Assembly: GCA_003153235.1 (NCBI GenBank)
Contig: PLXM01000083.1
Coordinates: 1 to 34,282 of the forward strand
Direction: 5' to 3'
Source of the DNA: Rhodospirillales bacterium
GTDB taxonomy: Bacteria > Pseudomonadota > Alphaproteobacteria > Micavibrionales > UBA2020
Length of the DNA: 34,282 bases
Made by a program: the position numbers and the translations under genes. The notes under the pieces are model-generated. The model ran no database searches and had not been told where the DNA came from. It saw nothing but the letters and a program-made list of their open reading frames with translations. How positions within the stretch are numbered: position 1 is the stretch's first letter; each line of letters opens with the position of its first letter. Positions 6,797-16,061 of this stretch are shown here, in pieces.

Positions 6797-9700
6797 ATGA
6801 CACAAGCAAGCCCTGCAACGGCTCTACCTGCATCCGAACGGCATGCCCTTTTTGGCGTACCGGAGGGGTACGATTCTGTTTTTTTGGGCCGGCTGGCAAA
6901 AGAATCCCCCTTGCCCGTCATCCATATCGCTTCCGACGATCTGCGCTTCGAGCAGATGTATGAGACGCTGCGCTTCTTTGCGCCAGACGTCGAGGTGCTG
7001 CGCTTTCCGGCGTGGGACTGCCTGCCCTATGACCGCATTTCCCCAACCTCGGATGTTGTGGGCGAACGCCTCAAAACACTGTCGCGCCTGCTGCACCGCA
7101 ATGACAGAAAGCCTCTTATCATCCTGACGACTGTTTCTGCCATCATCCAGCGCGTGCCTGCACGTGCGTTGCTCGAAAATTCAGTTTTCAGTGTCAAAAC
7201 CGGCGACAAACTCGATATGCAGAAGCTGCAAGGCTTTCTTATCGCTAACGGTTATCACCGCAGCGAAACCGTACGCGAGGCCGGTGAATATGCTTTGCGT
7301 GGAGGTCTGATCGATATTTTCCCTGCAGGAGCGCCAGAGCCTCTCCGCATAGATTGCTTTGGCGACGATATCGAGCATATCCGCTCCTTCGATGCCTTGA
7401 GTCAACGCACGATCGAAGACAAAAAAGAGCTGAGCCTCTATCCTGTCTCCGAAGTCCTGCTGACGCCTGAAGCGATTGAAAGCTTCCGCCTCAAATACCG
7501 CGAACTCTTCGGCGCGGTGCGCAAGGAAGATGCGCTGTATGAATCGATCAGTGAAGGCCGCAAATACGCCGGCATGGAACACTGGCTGCCGCTGTATTAC
7601 GACCGCCTCGAGACACTATTTGATTATATTCCGCAAGCAACCGTCACGCTCGACAATCAGTCCGAGCAATCCCGCGATATGCGCCTGCAGCAGGTGGAAG
7701 ACCTCTATCAGGCGCGCGTCACCATGTGGAAGGCCGAGCAAAAAGACAAGCCTGCGCAATATCGCCCCGTGCCTGTCGCGCTGCTGTATCTGCCGCAGGC
7801 GGAATGGCTGAAGAAGATCAGCGATTATGCAGTGATTGACCTTTCGCCATTCTCCCCAACGCCCGGTCAGAAAGACGGTGGTGGCAAAAAAGGTCGCGAC
7901 TTCGGCGATATCCGCGCACAGACATCTATCGATTTATACGCCACCATCCGCGATCACATCGAAGCCCTCAACAGGGCAGGCAAAAAAGTGCTTATTGCCG
8001 CTTATAGTGCTGGCGCACGAGATAGGCTCAAACACCTGATGGAAGAACAGGGATTATATGTCTCGCCGAAATACGACCTCGCCATCCTCGGTCTCGAACA
8101 TGGTTTTGAAACCGCAGACTTTGCCGTCCTGACCGAACAGGACCTGCTCGGCGACCGCCTCTCGCGCACCACGAAGAAACGCAAGAAAAGTGATGCCTTC
8201 CTGTTCGAAATCAGCCAGCTGCACGAGGGTGACTTTGTCGTGCATGAAGATCACGGCGTCGGGCAATTCGACAAGCTCGAAACCGTCGTTGTCGATGGTG
8301 TGCCACATGATTGCCTGAAGCTTATCTATGCTGGAGGTGACAAGCTATTTGTTCCGGTTGAAAACCTTGATGTGCTTTCGCGCTACGGTTCTGCAGAGGC
8401 TGGCGCTGTACTCGATAAACTGGGCGGCGCAGCATGGCAGGCCCGCAAGGCGCACGTTAAACGCGACCTGCTCGCGCTCGCTCAGGAACTCCTGAAGATC
8501 GCGGCAGCGCGGATCTTGCGACATTCCGATCCCATTCAACTGCCGCCTGAAACATACGAGAAGTTTGCCGCCGGATTCCCCTACCCTGAAACGGAAGACC
8601 AGCAAAAGGCCATCGAGGATGCGCTGGGTGATCTTGATAAAGATCAGGCGATGGACAGGCTGATCTGCGGCGATGTGGGCTTTGGCAAAACGGAGGTCGC
8701 CCTTCGCGCTGCCGCCGTTGCCGCTCTGAGCGGGCATCAGGTCGCGCTTATTGCACCGACAACGCTGCTGGCACGGCAGCATTACCAGACCTTCACCCGC
8801 CGCTTTCACGGCTTCCCAGTAAAAATAGGCCTGCTGTCGCGCTTTGTTTCAGCCAAAGACGCCGACCAGAACCGCGCTGACCTTGAAAAGGGTGACCTCA
8901 ATATCATCATCGGTACGCACGCGTTGCTCAGTGAAAAGATAAAATTTAATAATCTTGCCTTGCTGATTGTCGACGAAGAGCAAAAATTTGGCGTGAAGCA
9001 GAAAGAGCGCCTGAAGCAGCTGAAAGAAAATGTCCACGTCCTCACTCTCACCGCCACGCCCATTCCGCGCACGCTGCAAATGGCGCTATCCGGCGTACGC
9101 GAACTGAGCCTGATCACCACCGCGCCGATGGACCGTCTCGCCGTTAAAACATTCGTACTACCCTATGACCCCGTTGTGATCCGCGATGCCCTCATGCGTG
9201 AACATTATCGCGGCGGACAATCGTTCTATATCTGCCCGCGCATTTCCGATATGGAAGAGCTGGAAAAAGACCTGCGCCTCCTCGTGCCCGAGCTGAAGAT
9301 CGTCGCTGCGCACGGTCAGATGAGCGCGGAAGACATTGAAGATAAAATGTCAGCTTTCTATGAAGGCGCGTTTGATGTGCTGGTATCAACCAATATTGTT
9401 GAGTCCGGCCTTGATATCCCGAATGCAAATACAATGGTTATTCACCGCTCCGAAATGTTCGGCCTCGCGCAGCTTTATCAATTGCGCGGGCGCATTGGCC
9501 GCGCCAAGCAACGCGCTTATGCCTACCTGACTTTTGCGCCGAACAAAAAACTCACCAAACCCGCCGAACAGCGCCTGCATGCGATTGAGCAGCTGGACAG
9601 CCTCGGTGCGGGATTCCAGCTCGCCAGCCACGACCTTGATATTCGTGGCGCTGGCAATCTTCTCGGCGAAGAACAATCCGGTCATATCCGTGAGATCGGC

Positions 9701-10228
9701 GTCGAGCTTTATCAGAAGATGCTGGAAGAAGCCGTCGCAGCCGCGCGCGAAGGCGGTAAACTTGTTCCCGAGGCCGATCATTGGTCACCACAGATCAACC
9801 TCGGCATGCCAGTGCTGATACCGGATGTCTATATTCCTGACCTGAACCTGCGCCTCTCCATCTACCGCCGCATCGCCGAACTCGTTGACAAGCAAGAGAT
9901 TGAAAGCTTTGCTGCTGAACTGATCGACCGCTTTGGCCCCCTGCCCGACGATGTGGAAAACCTGCTCAAGCTTGTCGAAATCAAGCAGCTATGTCGTCTG
10001 GCAGGCGTGGCGCGGATCGATGCCGGGCCAAAGGGCGCGCTGCTGACCTTCCACCCTTCAACGAAAATCAATATTAACAAGCTGGTACAATATATCGCTA
10101 AACACCCCGGCAACGTCAAACTGCGTCCTGAGGATCAAAAGCTTGTACTCATCAAGGCATGGGATGACTTGAGCCAACGTCTGCGCGGGGCGCACAGGGT
10201 TCTGAAGGAATTGACGGAACTTTGTTGA
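6797..10228 (+). CDS. mfd: Transcription-repair coupling factor Mfd
   Basis: The 1143-residue protein is full length for Mfd. Domain order is intact: a UvrB-like N-terminal region (RFFAPDVEVLRFPAWDCLPY, EAGEYALRGGLIDIFPAG), the RNA-polymerase-interacting CarD-like domain from about residue 479 (GDFVVHEDHGVGQFDKL), then the RecG-like SF2 motor with Walker A GDVGFGKTE (Lys631), DEEQ (726-729), TATPIPRTLQMALSG and QLRGRIGRAKQRAYAYL, and the C-terminal TRCF domain. It removes stalled RNA polymerase at lesions and recruits UvrA. I chose the ATG at 6797, which has GAGG six bases upstream; an in-frame ATG at 6764 is less well supported. Nothing in the catalytic motifs looks damaged. Confidence 0.97.
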   Translation: MTQASPATALPASERHALFGVPEGYDSVFLGRLAKESPLPVIHIASDDLRFEQMYETLRFFAPDVEVLRFPAWDCLPYDRISPTSDVVGERLKTLSRLLHRNDRKPLIILTTVSAIIQRVPARALLENSVFSVKTGDKLDMQKLQGFLIANGYHRSETVREAGEYALRGGLIDIFPAGAPEPLRIDCFGDDIEHIRSFDALSQRTIEDKKELSLYPVSEVLLTPEAIESFRLKYRELFGAVRKEDALYESISEGRKYAGMEHWLPLYYDRLETLFDYIPQATVTLDNQSEQSRDMRLQQVEDLYQARVTMWKAEQKDKPAQYRPVPVALLYLPQAEWLKKISDYAVIDLSPFSPTPGQKDGGGKKGRDFGDIRAQTSIDLYATIRDHIEALNRAGKKVLIAAYSAGARDRLKHLMEEQGLYVSPKYDLAILGLEHGFETADFAVLTEQDLLGDRLSRTTKKRKKSDAFLFEISQLHEGDFVVHEDHGVGQFDKLETVVVDGVPHDCLKLIYAGGDKLFVPVENLDVLSRYGSAEAGAVLDKLGGAAWQARKAHVKRDLLALAQELLKIAAARILRHSDPIQLPPETYEKFAAGFPYPETEDQQKAIEDALGDLDKDQAMDRLICGDVGFGKTEVALRAAAVAALSGHQVALIAPTTLLARQHYQTFTRRFHGFPVKIGLLSRFVSAKDADQNRADLEKGDLNIIIGTHALLSEKIKFNNLALLIVDEEQKFGVKQKERLKQLKENVHVLTLTATPIPRTLQMALSGVRELSLITTAPMDRLAVKTFVLPYDPVVIRDALMREHYRGGQSFYICPRISDMEELEKDLRLLVPELKIVAAHGQMSAEDIEDKMSAFYEGAFDVLVSTNIVESGLDIPNANTMVIHRSEMFGLAQLYQLRGRIGRAKQRAYAYLTFAPNKKLTKPAEQRLHAIEQLDSLGAGFQLASHDLDIRGAGNLLGEEQSGHIREIGVELYQKMLEEAVAAAREGGKLVPEADHWSPQINLGMPVLIPDVYIPDLNLRLSIYRRIAELVDKQEIESFAAELIDRFGPLPDDVENLLKLVEIKQLCRLAGVARIDAGPKGALLTFHPSTKININKLVQYIAKHPGNVKLRPEDQKLVLIKAWDDLSQRLRGAHRVLKELTELC

Positions 10229-10267
10229 TATGTCACTCTTGAGACAGCGTTAACAAGGGAGGCTTTT

Positions 10268-10681
10268 ATGAGCAGAGAATACGCACTGTCACGGGTTAAG
10301 GATGCGCTGGAAAAGTCCGATGGCAACCACCTAAAAGCGCAGCGCCTGCTTCTATCATGGCTTGAAAATGACCATAGCTTGTTATTCGGCCTCGTGAGCC
10401 CGCACATGCACAGCATTATCGTACATGCTCTTGTACATGTTGATCAGCCGGCGCAAAAAACGCCTGTGGCAAAAAAGATAACTCCTAAAGCGCATGAAAC
10501 CAGCGAATTCGGCAGCGCCCTGCTCAAAAGCCTGCGCGGTCACGGCGAAGAAACCGGCACTTTTGGTCAGGCAACACCGCGCGGCATCTCTAAACCCGGT
10601 AAGACTTCAAAGGCACATGTCGATGCCATCAATAAGCTTGTCACCGCCGGCCGCAATAAAGATAAAAAGACGAAGAAATAG
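10268..10681 (+). CDS. Conserved small hypothetical protein
   Basis: The protein has 137 residues and a very good ribosome binding site (AGGGAGG before the ATG at 10268). I do not recognise the family. Residues 1-60 look helical (ALSRVKDALEKSDGNHLKAQ, RLLLSWLENDHSLLFGLVSP, HMHSIIVHALVHV). A basic Pro/Lys linker follows, and the C-terminal half (EFGSALLKSLRGHGEETGTF, GQATPRGISKPGKTSKAHVD, AINKLVTAGRN) ends in a Lys-rich tail. There is no signal peptide or membrane segment, so it is probably cytoplasmic. It follows mfd by 39 bases on the same strand. Confidence 0.75.
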   Translation: MSREYALSRVKDALEKSDGNHLKAQRLLLSWLENDHSLLFGLVSPHMHSIIVHALVHVDQPAQKTPVAKKITPKAHETSEFGSALLKSLRGHGEETGTFGQATPRGISKPGKTSKAHVDAINKLVTAGRNKDKKTKK

Positions 10682-10691
10682 GTTAAGAGAA

Positions 10692-11796
10692 ATGCAATCT
10701 CGTGCGTTAATAACGCCTCAGGTGGATTTTTGGCTGCTCGGGGGGGCTGTCTATTGTTAGCCTGACTGTGATCTGGATGCTGACCACATGGGGTAACCCA
10801 GAATGGTCACAACAGATCATGCTCGTGTTTACCTATGCCATGTTCATGGTCGGATATCCGCATATTGCCTACTCTTATGTGCTTTTTTATAAAGACTTTT
10901 ATAGTTATTTGCGCAATCCGGAATCAGAATTTACGAATAAAGCCCGTCTTTTTGTCGCCGGCATTCTTGCGCCAGTACTGATTATTTGTTTTTATGCATA
11001 TGTTGGCATCACGCATAATGGCTACTTATTCGGCTATGGGCTTTCCACATATTTATTCCTGATAGGCTGGCACTACGTCAAGCAAGGCTATGGCGTTTTG
11101 ATTACAACCTCCGTTTATAAAAGGATATTCTACAGCAACTGGCAGAAACGTATATTATACGGGAATGCGTACATAGTATGGATTTATGCGTGGGTGCGGC
11201 TGAATGGATCTACAATAATAAACAACATATCGTTTTACGATATTCCTATTAATGTGCCTCATTTTCCTATGTGGTGTCAGGATTTTCTACTTGCTGCCGT
11301 TTGTATTAGCAGCCTTCTTGCGATTGGTACTATCTTTTATGTATGGCGCGTGGAAAAAAAGGGCATCGCCTTCAATGGCCTCGTAGGTTATATCTCGGCT
11401 TGCTATATCTGGCGTATACTCATATGCCTTAACCCGGTTTTTACATTTTGTATTCTCGCCTTTCATGGCCTCCAATACCTGCCATTTGTATACAAGTTCA
11501 AAAAGAACGAGCTCGAAAGCGAAAAGGATGCTCCGAGCCAAAATTTTTTAAAAGAGAACAGCGCCAAAATAACTTTATTGGAAATCTTTATTTTTATTGC
11601 ACCAGCCGCAACCCAGTTACTATTTTCTACCTTGCCTACCTATCTTGATAAGCTGCACGGTCCATGGAGCGGCGTTAGCAATTATTTTTTTCTTATTGCC
11701 GTTTCCATGTTCATTAACATTCACCATTTCTTTATCGATCATGCCTTCTGGCGCAAAGATAATGCGAAAATCCAGAAATTCATATTCAACAGTTAA
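10692..11796 (+). CDS. His-rich polytopic membrane protein, apparent frameshift near the start
   Basis: An ATG at 10692, 10 bases after the preceding gene and with AAGAG upstream, opens MQSRALITPQVDFWLLGG and then stops at a TAG after a run of seven G (10740-10746). Removing one G joins this to the long downstream frame (LSIVSLTVIWMLTTWGNPEW onward) and completes the first membrane helix, giving 367 residues. The downstream frame alone would need a GTG at 10768 or ATG at 10777 with no ribosome binding site. About nine membrane helices are visible. Conserved-looking polar sites lie in or near helices: GYPHIAYSY, GWHYVKQGYG, FHGLQYLPF and NIHHFFIDHAFWR. The histidines suggest metal or cofactor binding, but I cannot name a family. 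Base composition is AT-rich compared with mfd and polA. Confidence 0.65.
10740..10746 (+). other. G7 homopolymer at the frame break
   Basis: Seven consecutive G lie inside the coding region for the first membrane helix of the His-rich protein. A net +1 change of frame (loss of one G) restores one continuous protein. The cause could be an assembly or sequencing error, slipped-strand variation, transcriptional slippage or a true mutation. Confidence 0.7.
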
Positions 11797-11842
11797 GCCC
11801 AGAAGGCGCAATATTTAATTTCTATTTCTATCACATTTTCTA

Positions 11843-11871
11843 TGTAAACACGACGGCATTATATATATAAT
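11843..11871 (+). promoter_or_regulatory. Candidate polA promoter
   Basis: A perfect -10 TATAAT (11866-11871) has a weak -35 TGTAAA 17 bases upstream. It sits in the AT-rich 179-base gap ahead of polA (11797-11975). The run of TA steps around it could produce the hexamer by chance. Confidence 0.35.
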
Positions 11872-11975
11872 AACCTATATATTTGATTAAATTAACCCAG
11901 CCTTTGACACAGACGAAGTGAACGTGCATCCTGAGCCCCATGATCAGCACATATGCACTCAGACAGGCGGCCCCT

Positions 11976-14783
11976 ATGGACGAGAATGACCGTAAAAATG
12001 AACTGTTTCTGATCGACGGCTCGGGATTTATCTTCCGTGCCTTCCATGCGCTGCCGCCCCTCACGCGCGCGGACGGGACGCCGGTCAACGCCGTGCTCGG
12101 CTTTACCAATATGCTCGTCAAGCTCATCACCGACATGCACGTGCCGAATATCGCTGTGATCTTCGATGCCAAGCGTAAAAACTTCCGCAATGACATCTAT
12201 CCCGAATACAAAGCCAACCGCACGGAGACACCGCCGGAGCTCATTCCGCAATTCCCGCTCATCCGTGAAGCGACGGAAGCTTTCTCCATCCCCGCGATCG
12301 AGATGGAAGGCTTTGAGGCCGACGACCTGATTGCGACTTACGCCAAGCTCGCGCTCGCCAAAGGCATTCACGTCACCATCGTTTCCTCCGATAAAGACCT
12401 GATGCAGCTGGTCCGCGACGGCGTGCGGATGTTCGACCCCATGAAATACAAATATATGGGTGCGGACGAAGTGATGGAAAAATTCGGCGTCACGCCAGAG
12501 AAAGTCGTCGATGTGCAGGCGCTCGCGGGCGACAGCACAGATAACGTGCCCGGCGTGCCCGGCATCGGCGTCAAAACAGCCGCGCAACTGATCAACGAAT
12601 ACGGCGATCTCGAAACACTCCTCGCACGTGCGCCGGAGATCAAGCAGCAGAAGCGCCGCGAGTCACTGATTGAGCATGCCGAGCTGGCGCGTATTTCCAA
12701 GAAACTGGTACTGCTTGATGCCCATGTAAAAGTGCCGGTCGGGCTTGATGATCTTAAAATCAGGAAGCCGGATACGGCCAAGCTGTTTAACTTCCTACAG
12801 GTGCAGGGCTTCAAGAGCGTGCTGGCGCGGATGGAAAAGCAATTTGGCAGCGCGGCGAATGATGCCGCCCCTCTTTCCCGTCATTCCGGCGAAAGCCGGA
12901 ATCCAGATCCCGGCCTACGCCGGGATGTCGCAAAGGGCTACGAACTTATTCAGGACGAAAAAGCTCTGCAACGCTGGATCGACGACGCTATTGAGGCCGG
13001 TACTGTCGCCGTGGATACAGAAACAACCTCCCTCACCCCGGCGAAAGCAAAGCTGGTCGGCATCTCGATGTCGACGGCGGAGGGCAATGGCTGCTATATT
13101 CCGCTGCAGCACCGTAATCCGGAAGGATACAGCGAGAGCTTTGACTTCTCGATGAAAGAAAAGACGCCGGAGCCGGAGCTGATACAAATCCCCATCGAAA
13201 AGGTGCTGAAACTGCTGAAGCCGATGCTGGAAGACCCAAGCGTCCTCAAAATCGGGCATAACATCAAATATGATATGCAGCTGTTCTTCCCTTATGGCAT
13301 CAACATCGCGCCGATTGACGACACGATGCTGATTTCTTACGTGCTTGATGGCACGTCGCATGGCCACGGCATGGACGATCTCGCGCAGACATTCCTGAAC
13401 CACAACACCATCAAATATGAGGAAGTGACCGGTACAGGCAAATCGCAGGTGACCTTCGACCTCGTGCCGCTCGACAAGGCGCTGCAATACGCGGCGGAAG
13501 ATGCGGACATCACGCTGCGCCTGCACAAGCTTTTCAAGCCGCGCCTCGCACAGGAGCAGATGGTGACGGTCTATGAAACGCTGGAGCGCCCGCTTGCGGC
13601 CATCGTCGCCGAGATGGAATACACGGGCATCAAGATCGACGTGAAGGTCCTTAAAGGCCTCAGCAACGAATTCGCCAGGCAGATCGTCGCAAATGAAGAA
13701 GAAATTTTCAAGATCTCGGGACACACCTTCAACGTCGGCTCGCCGAAGCAGATGGGCGACGTGTTGTTCGGCTCGATGGGGCTGCCCGGGGGCAGAAAAA
13801 CAAAAACCGGTGCATGGTCGACGGGCGCCGATGTGCTGGATGAACTAGCGGGGCAGCACCCGATCATCGACAAAATCATTGAATGGCGCGAGCTTTCCAA
13901 GCTGAAAAGCACTTATGCCGATTCACTGCCGGAAGCGATCAACCCGAAAACGGGCCGCCTGCACACGTCATTCTCGATGGCGGGGACGAATACGGGCCGC
14001 CTCTCCTCCTCCGACCCCAACCTGCAGAATATTCCTATCCGCACAGACAACGGCAAAAAAATTCGCGCCGCGTTCATACCGGAGAAAGGCTTTGAGCTGC
14101 TGTCCGTCGACTATTCGCAGGTGGAACTGCGCCTCGCCGCCGAACTCGGCAACATCAAGGCGCTGAAACAGGCGTTCCTTGACGGCGTAGACATTCACGC
14201 GGCGACGGCCAGCCAGGTTTTCGGCGTACCGATGGCGCAGATGACACCCGACATCCGCCGTCAGGCCAAGGCGATCAACTTCGGCATCATCTACGGCATC
14301 AGCGGATTCGGCCTCGCCAAGCAGCTCGGCATCTCAAATGCGGAAGCGTCGGAATACATCAAGAAATACCTCGCCCGCTTCCACGAACTCAAGAAGTTCA
14401 TGGATGACGCAAAAGAATACGCCCGAAAACACGGTTACGTGAAAACTTTCTACGGTCGCAAATGCTTTGTGCGCGGCATCAACGACAAAGGCCCCTACCG
14501 CAGCTTCGCCGAGCGCCAAGCCATCAACGCGCCGCTGCAAGGCACCGCCGCCGACATCATGAAACGCGCCATGATCGCGCTGAAACCTGCCCTCGCCGAA
14601 GCGAAACTCGGCGCGCGCATGTTATTGCAGGTGCATGACGAGTTACTATTCGAAGTACCCACCGCCGAGAAAACTAAAACCGAAGCGCTCGTCAAACGCG
14701 TCATGGAATCCGCCGGCATGGGCATCGGTGTCCCCCTCGCCGTCGAAGCCGGCTGGGGCGATAACTGGGCGGATGCGCATTAA
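11976..14783 (+). CDS. polA: DNA polymerase I
   Basis: The 935-residue protein is a complete three-domain PolA. The 5' nuclease shows LFLIDGSGFIFRAFHALPP, EADDLIATYAK and GDSTDNVPGVPGIGVKTAAQ. The 3'-5' exonuclease keeps its DTE motif (Asp347, Glu349), IGHNIKYDMQ and YAAEDADITLRLHK, so proofreading should be intact. The polymerase has motif A SVDYSQVELRLAAELG (Asp712), motif B RRQAKAINFGIIYGISGFG and motif C QVHDELLFEVP (His887-Asp888). Residues 302-317, in the linker between the nuclease and exonuclease domains, are encoded by a palindromic repeat read in frame. I chose the ATG at 11976, with AGGCGG five bases upstream; an in-frame ATG at 11940 would add 12 residues. Confidence 0.97.
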   Translation: MDENDRKNELFLIDGSGFIFRAFHALPPLTRADGTPVNAVLGFTNMLVKLITDMHVPNIAVIFDAKRKNFRNDIYPEYKANRTETPPELIPQFPLIREATEAFSIPAIEMEGFEADDLIATYAKLALAKGIHVTIVSSDKDLMQLVRDGVRMFDPMKYKYMGADEVMEKFGVTPEKVVDVQALAGDSTDNVPGVPGIGVKTAAQLINEYGDLETLLARAPEIKQQKRRESLIEHAELARISKKLVLLDAHVKVPVGLDDLKIRKPDTAKLFNFLQVQGFKSVLARMEKQFGSAANDAAPLSRHSGESRNPDPGLRRDVAKGYELIQDEKALQRWIDDAIEAGTVAVDTETTSLTPAKAKLVGISMSTAEGNGCYIPLQHRNPEGYSESFDFSMKEKTPEPELIQIPIEKVLKLLKPMLEDPSVLKIGHNIKYDMQLFFPYGINIAPIDDTMLISYVLDGTSHGHGMDDLAQTFLNHNTIKYEEVTGTGKSQVTFDLVPLDKALQYAAEDADITLRLHKLFKPRLAQEQMVTVYETLERPLAAIVAEMEYTGIKIDVKVLKGLSNEFARQIVANEEEIFKISGHTFNVGSPKQMGDVLFGSMGLPGGRKTKTGAWSTGADVLDELAGQHPIIDKIIEWRELSKLKSTYADSLPEAINPKTGRLHTSFSMAGTNTGRLSSSDPNLQNIPIRTDNGKKIRAAFIPEKGFELLSVDYSQVELRLAAELGNIKALKQAFLDGVDIHAATASQVFGVPMAQMTPDIRRQAKAINFGIIYGISGFGLAKQLGISNAEASEYIKKYLARFHELKKFMDDAKEYARKHGYVKTFYGRKCFVRGINDKGPYRSFAERQAINAPLQGTAADIMKRAMIALKPALAEAKLGARMLLQVHDELLFEVPTAEKTKTEALVKRVMESAGMGIGVPLAVEAGWGDNWADAH
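12879..12926. repeat. Double-hairpin palindromic element inside polA
   Basis: Two perfect 8-bp hairpins stand side by side: ATTCCGGC-GAAA-GCCGGAAT (12883-12902) and ATCCCGGC-CTAC-GCCGGGAT (12907-12926), preceded by CGTC. This resembles the dispersed palindromes common between genes in several proteobacteria, whose translation is recognisable as RHSGESRNPDPGLRRD. Here 48 bases (16 codons) are read in frame within the polA linker. It therefore looks like a repeat insertion tolerated inside a protein gene. Confidence 0.85.
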
Positions 14784-14804
14784 TTAATTTAAGTGGGATT
14801 ATCT

Positions 14805-15659
14805 TTGACAAACAACGGTAAAAGCTTACGCAGATTTATTCTTGGTTCTACGTTGCCTATAGTGTTAATAACCTCTCCTTTTTGGTTATTTTATCTCATT
14901 TTCCAACACGACAGTTCCTCCAATACTGCAATAGGTCTAGGCATGACCTTGTTCTTTATTGGCATTCCCGTTGCCATCCTATTGATATTAATAAGCTGGC
15001 TAATTGCCGCAAAAAAAAGACTAATAGATCTTCATCTTTCGAAAGTCTTTCTTTTATTATTTCCCGTATGCGCAATTCCATTATTTAGATTTGTGAACTT
15101 TACCAACAAACATTCTTTAGCTTTGTTAAAAAATCCTCATGTATGGATGAGCCTTGCTGGGCTCATCGTATTGCTTTTCATGACGCCAATAACCGAAAGT
15201 GAAACAAAAAAAGAAAATTTCCTTTTTCAACACTTGCGGCGGATAACCAATACATCGTTAAAAATTGAAAAGAAAACTTTCGTCATACATTCATCGTGGC
15301 TTTTTATAGCATTACTCATCACCTCGGTAAGTAATTATATGATGAATCCGGCATTCATCATCCTCCTTAGTAAAAGTATCATCTGGCCTCTTATACTTAC
15401 CTCCATAACGTTAAGATTCATTAACACGCCAGTTCTCATTGCCCTATCAATTCTCGTTATTAGAAGATTAAACGGACTTCAGAAGGGTCTCTGGCTTGCA
15501 ACGCCTCTTTTTCTAACCGTCTTGCCGACTTTCGCAATATTTCCGGTATTTGCTCCTGTTCTAGGAATAGCTTCATACATAGCGTTCGCATTTTCAGCTC
15601 TACTTATAGTTTGGCTTATGCTTACTTCGTCTAATCAACCACATCAGGACATCACATGA
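14805..15659 (+). CDS. AT-rich polytopic membrane protein, unknown
   Basis: The protein has about 284 residues and roughly nine hydrophobic helices, for example TLPIVLITSPFWLFYLIF, VFLLLFPVCAIPLFRFV and VLGIASYIAFAFSALLIVWL. A charged cytoplasmic-looking loop lies in the middle (ESETKKENFLFQHLRRITN). I do not recognise a family. The start is uncertain: TTG at 14805 or GTG at 14793; a GGGA lies before the TTG. It follows polA by about 20 bases. Its stop overlaps the cupin ATG as ATGA, which implies translational coupling. Codon and base use are much more AT-rich than in polA or the cupin. Confidence 0.6.
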   Translation: MTNNGKSLRRFILGSTLPIVLITSPFWLFYLIFQHDSSSNTAIGLGMTLFFIGIPVAILLILISWLIAAKKRLIDLHLSKVFLLLFPVCAIPLFRFVNFTNKHSLALLKNPHVWMSLAGLIVLLFMTPITESETKKENFLFQHLRRITNTSLKIEKKTFVIHSSWLFIALLITSVSNYMMNPAFIILLSKSIIWPLILTSITLRFINTPVLIALSILVIRRLNGLQKGLWLATPLFLTVLPTFAIFPVFAPVLGIASYIAFAFSALLIVWLMLTSSNQPHQDIT

Positions 15660-16051
15660 AAGGCTTTATCGCCAACATCGAAAAATTGACCGAAGACAAT
15701 ACAGACTTCCGTCATGTTCTCTATACTGGCCACAACTTGCAGCTCGTTTTGATGGCCCTGCCGCCGGGATGTGATATCGGCAGCGAGGTGCATGACGACC
15801 GCGACCAGTTTTTCCGCGTCGAGCAAGGCGCGGGCGAAGTGTGGATTGATGACGTGTGCCACAAGGTCAAGGCGGATGACGGCATTATTGTGCCGCAGGG
15901 CGCGAAGCATAATGTGGTGAACACGGGCAAAGAGCCGCTGAAGGTCTACACCATTTACGGCCCGCCCGAACATGTCGACGGCACACTCCGCCATACCAAA
16001 GAAGAAGCCGAGAAGAACCACGAGCATTTTGACGGTAAAACAACAGAGTAA
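15656..16051 (+). CDS. Cupin domain protein
   Basis: This is a 131-residue single-cupin protein. Motif 1 reads GSEVHDDRDQFFRVEQGAGE, supplying the metal-binding His, Gln and Glu positions; motif 2 reads IIVPQGAKHNVVNTG with the last His. The closing YTIYGPPEHVDGTLRHTKEE is typical of a cupin_2 subgroup often annotated only as 'cupin domain-containing'. The substrate is unknown; relatives include sugar isomerases and small-molecule-binding proteins. It overlaps the preceding membrane gene by 4 bases and lies 10 bases ahead of the aldo/keto reductase, so the three form a likely operon. Confidence 0.85.
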   Translation: MKGFIANIEKLTEDNTDFRHVLYTGHNLQLVLMALPPGCDIGSEVHDDRDQFFRVEQGAGEVWIDDVCHKVKADDGIIVPQGAKHNVVNTGKEPLKVYTIYGPPEHVDGTLRHTKEEAEKNHEHFDGKTTE

Positions 16052-16061
16052 GGAGAAGATC

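Noticed and set aside
10768-11796. Brp/Blh carotenoid oxygenase or fatty acid desaturase
   Set aside because: Histidines are present, but the spacing of neither family is found.
11892-12587. 231-codon minus-strand frame and similar ones at 12915-13724
   Set aside because: They are antisense shadows of polA, whose GC-rich codons leave the opposite strand open.
12879-12926. Start of a CRISPR array or an insertion sequence end
   Set aside because: Two hairpins of different sequence, no repeated spacers, no transposase or target duplication.
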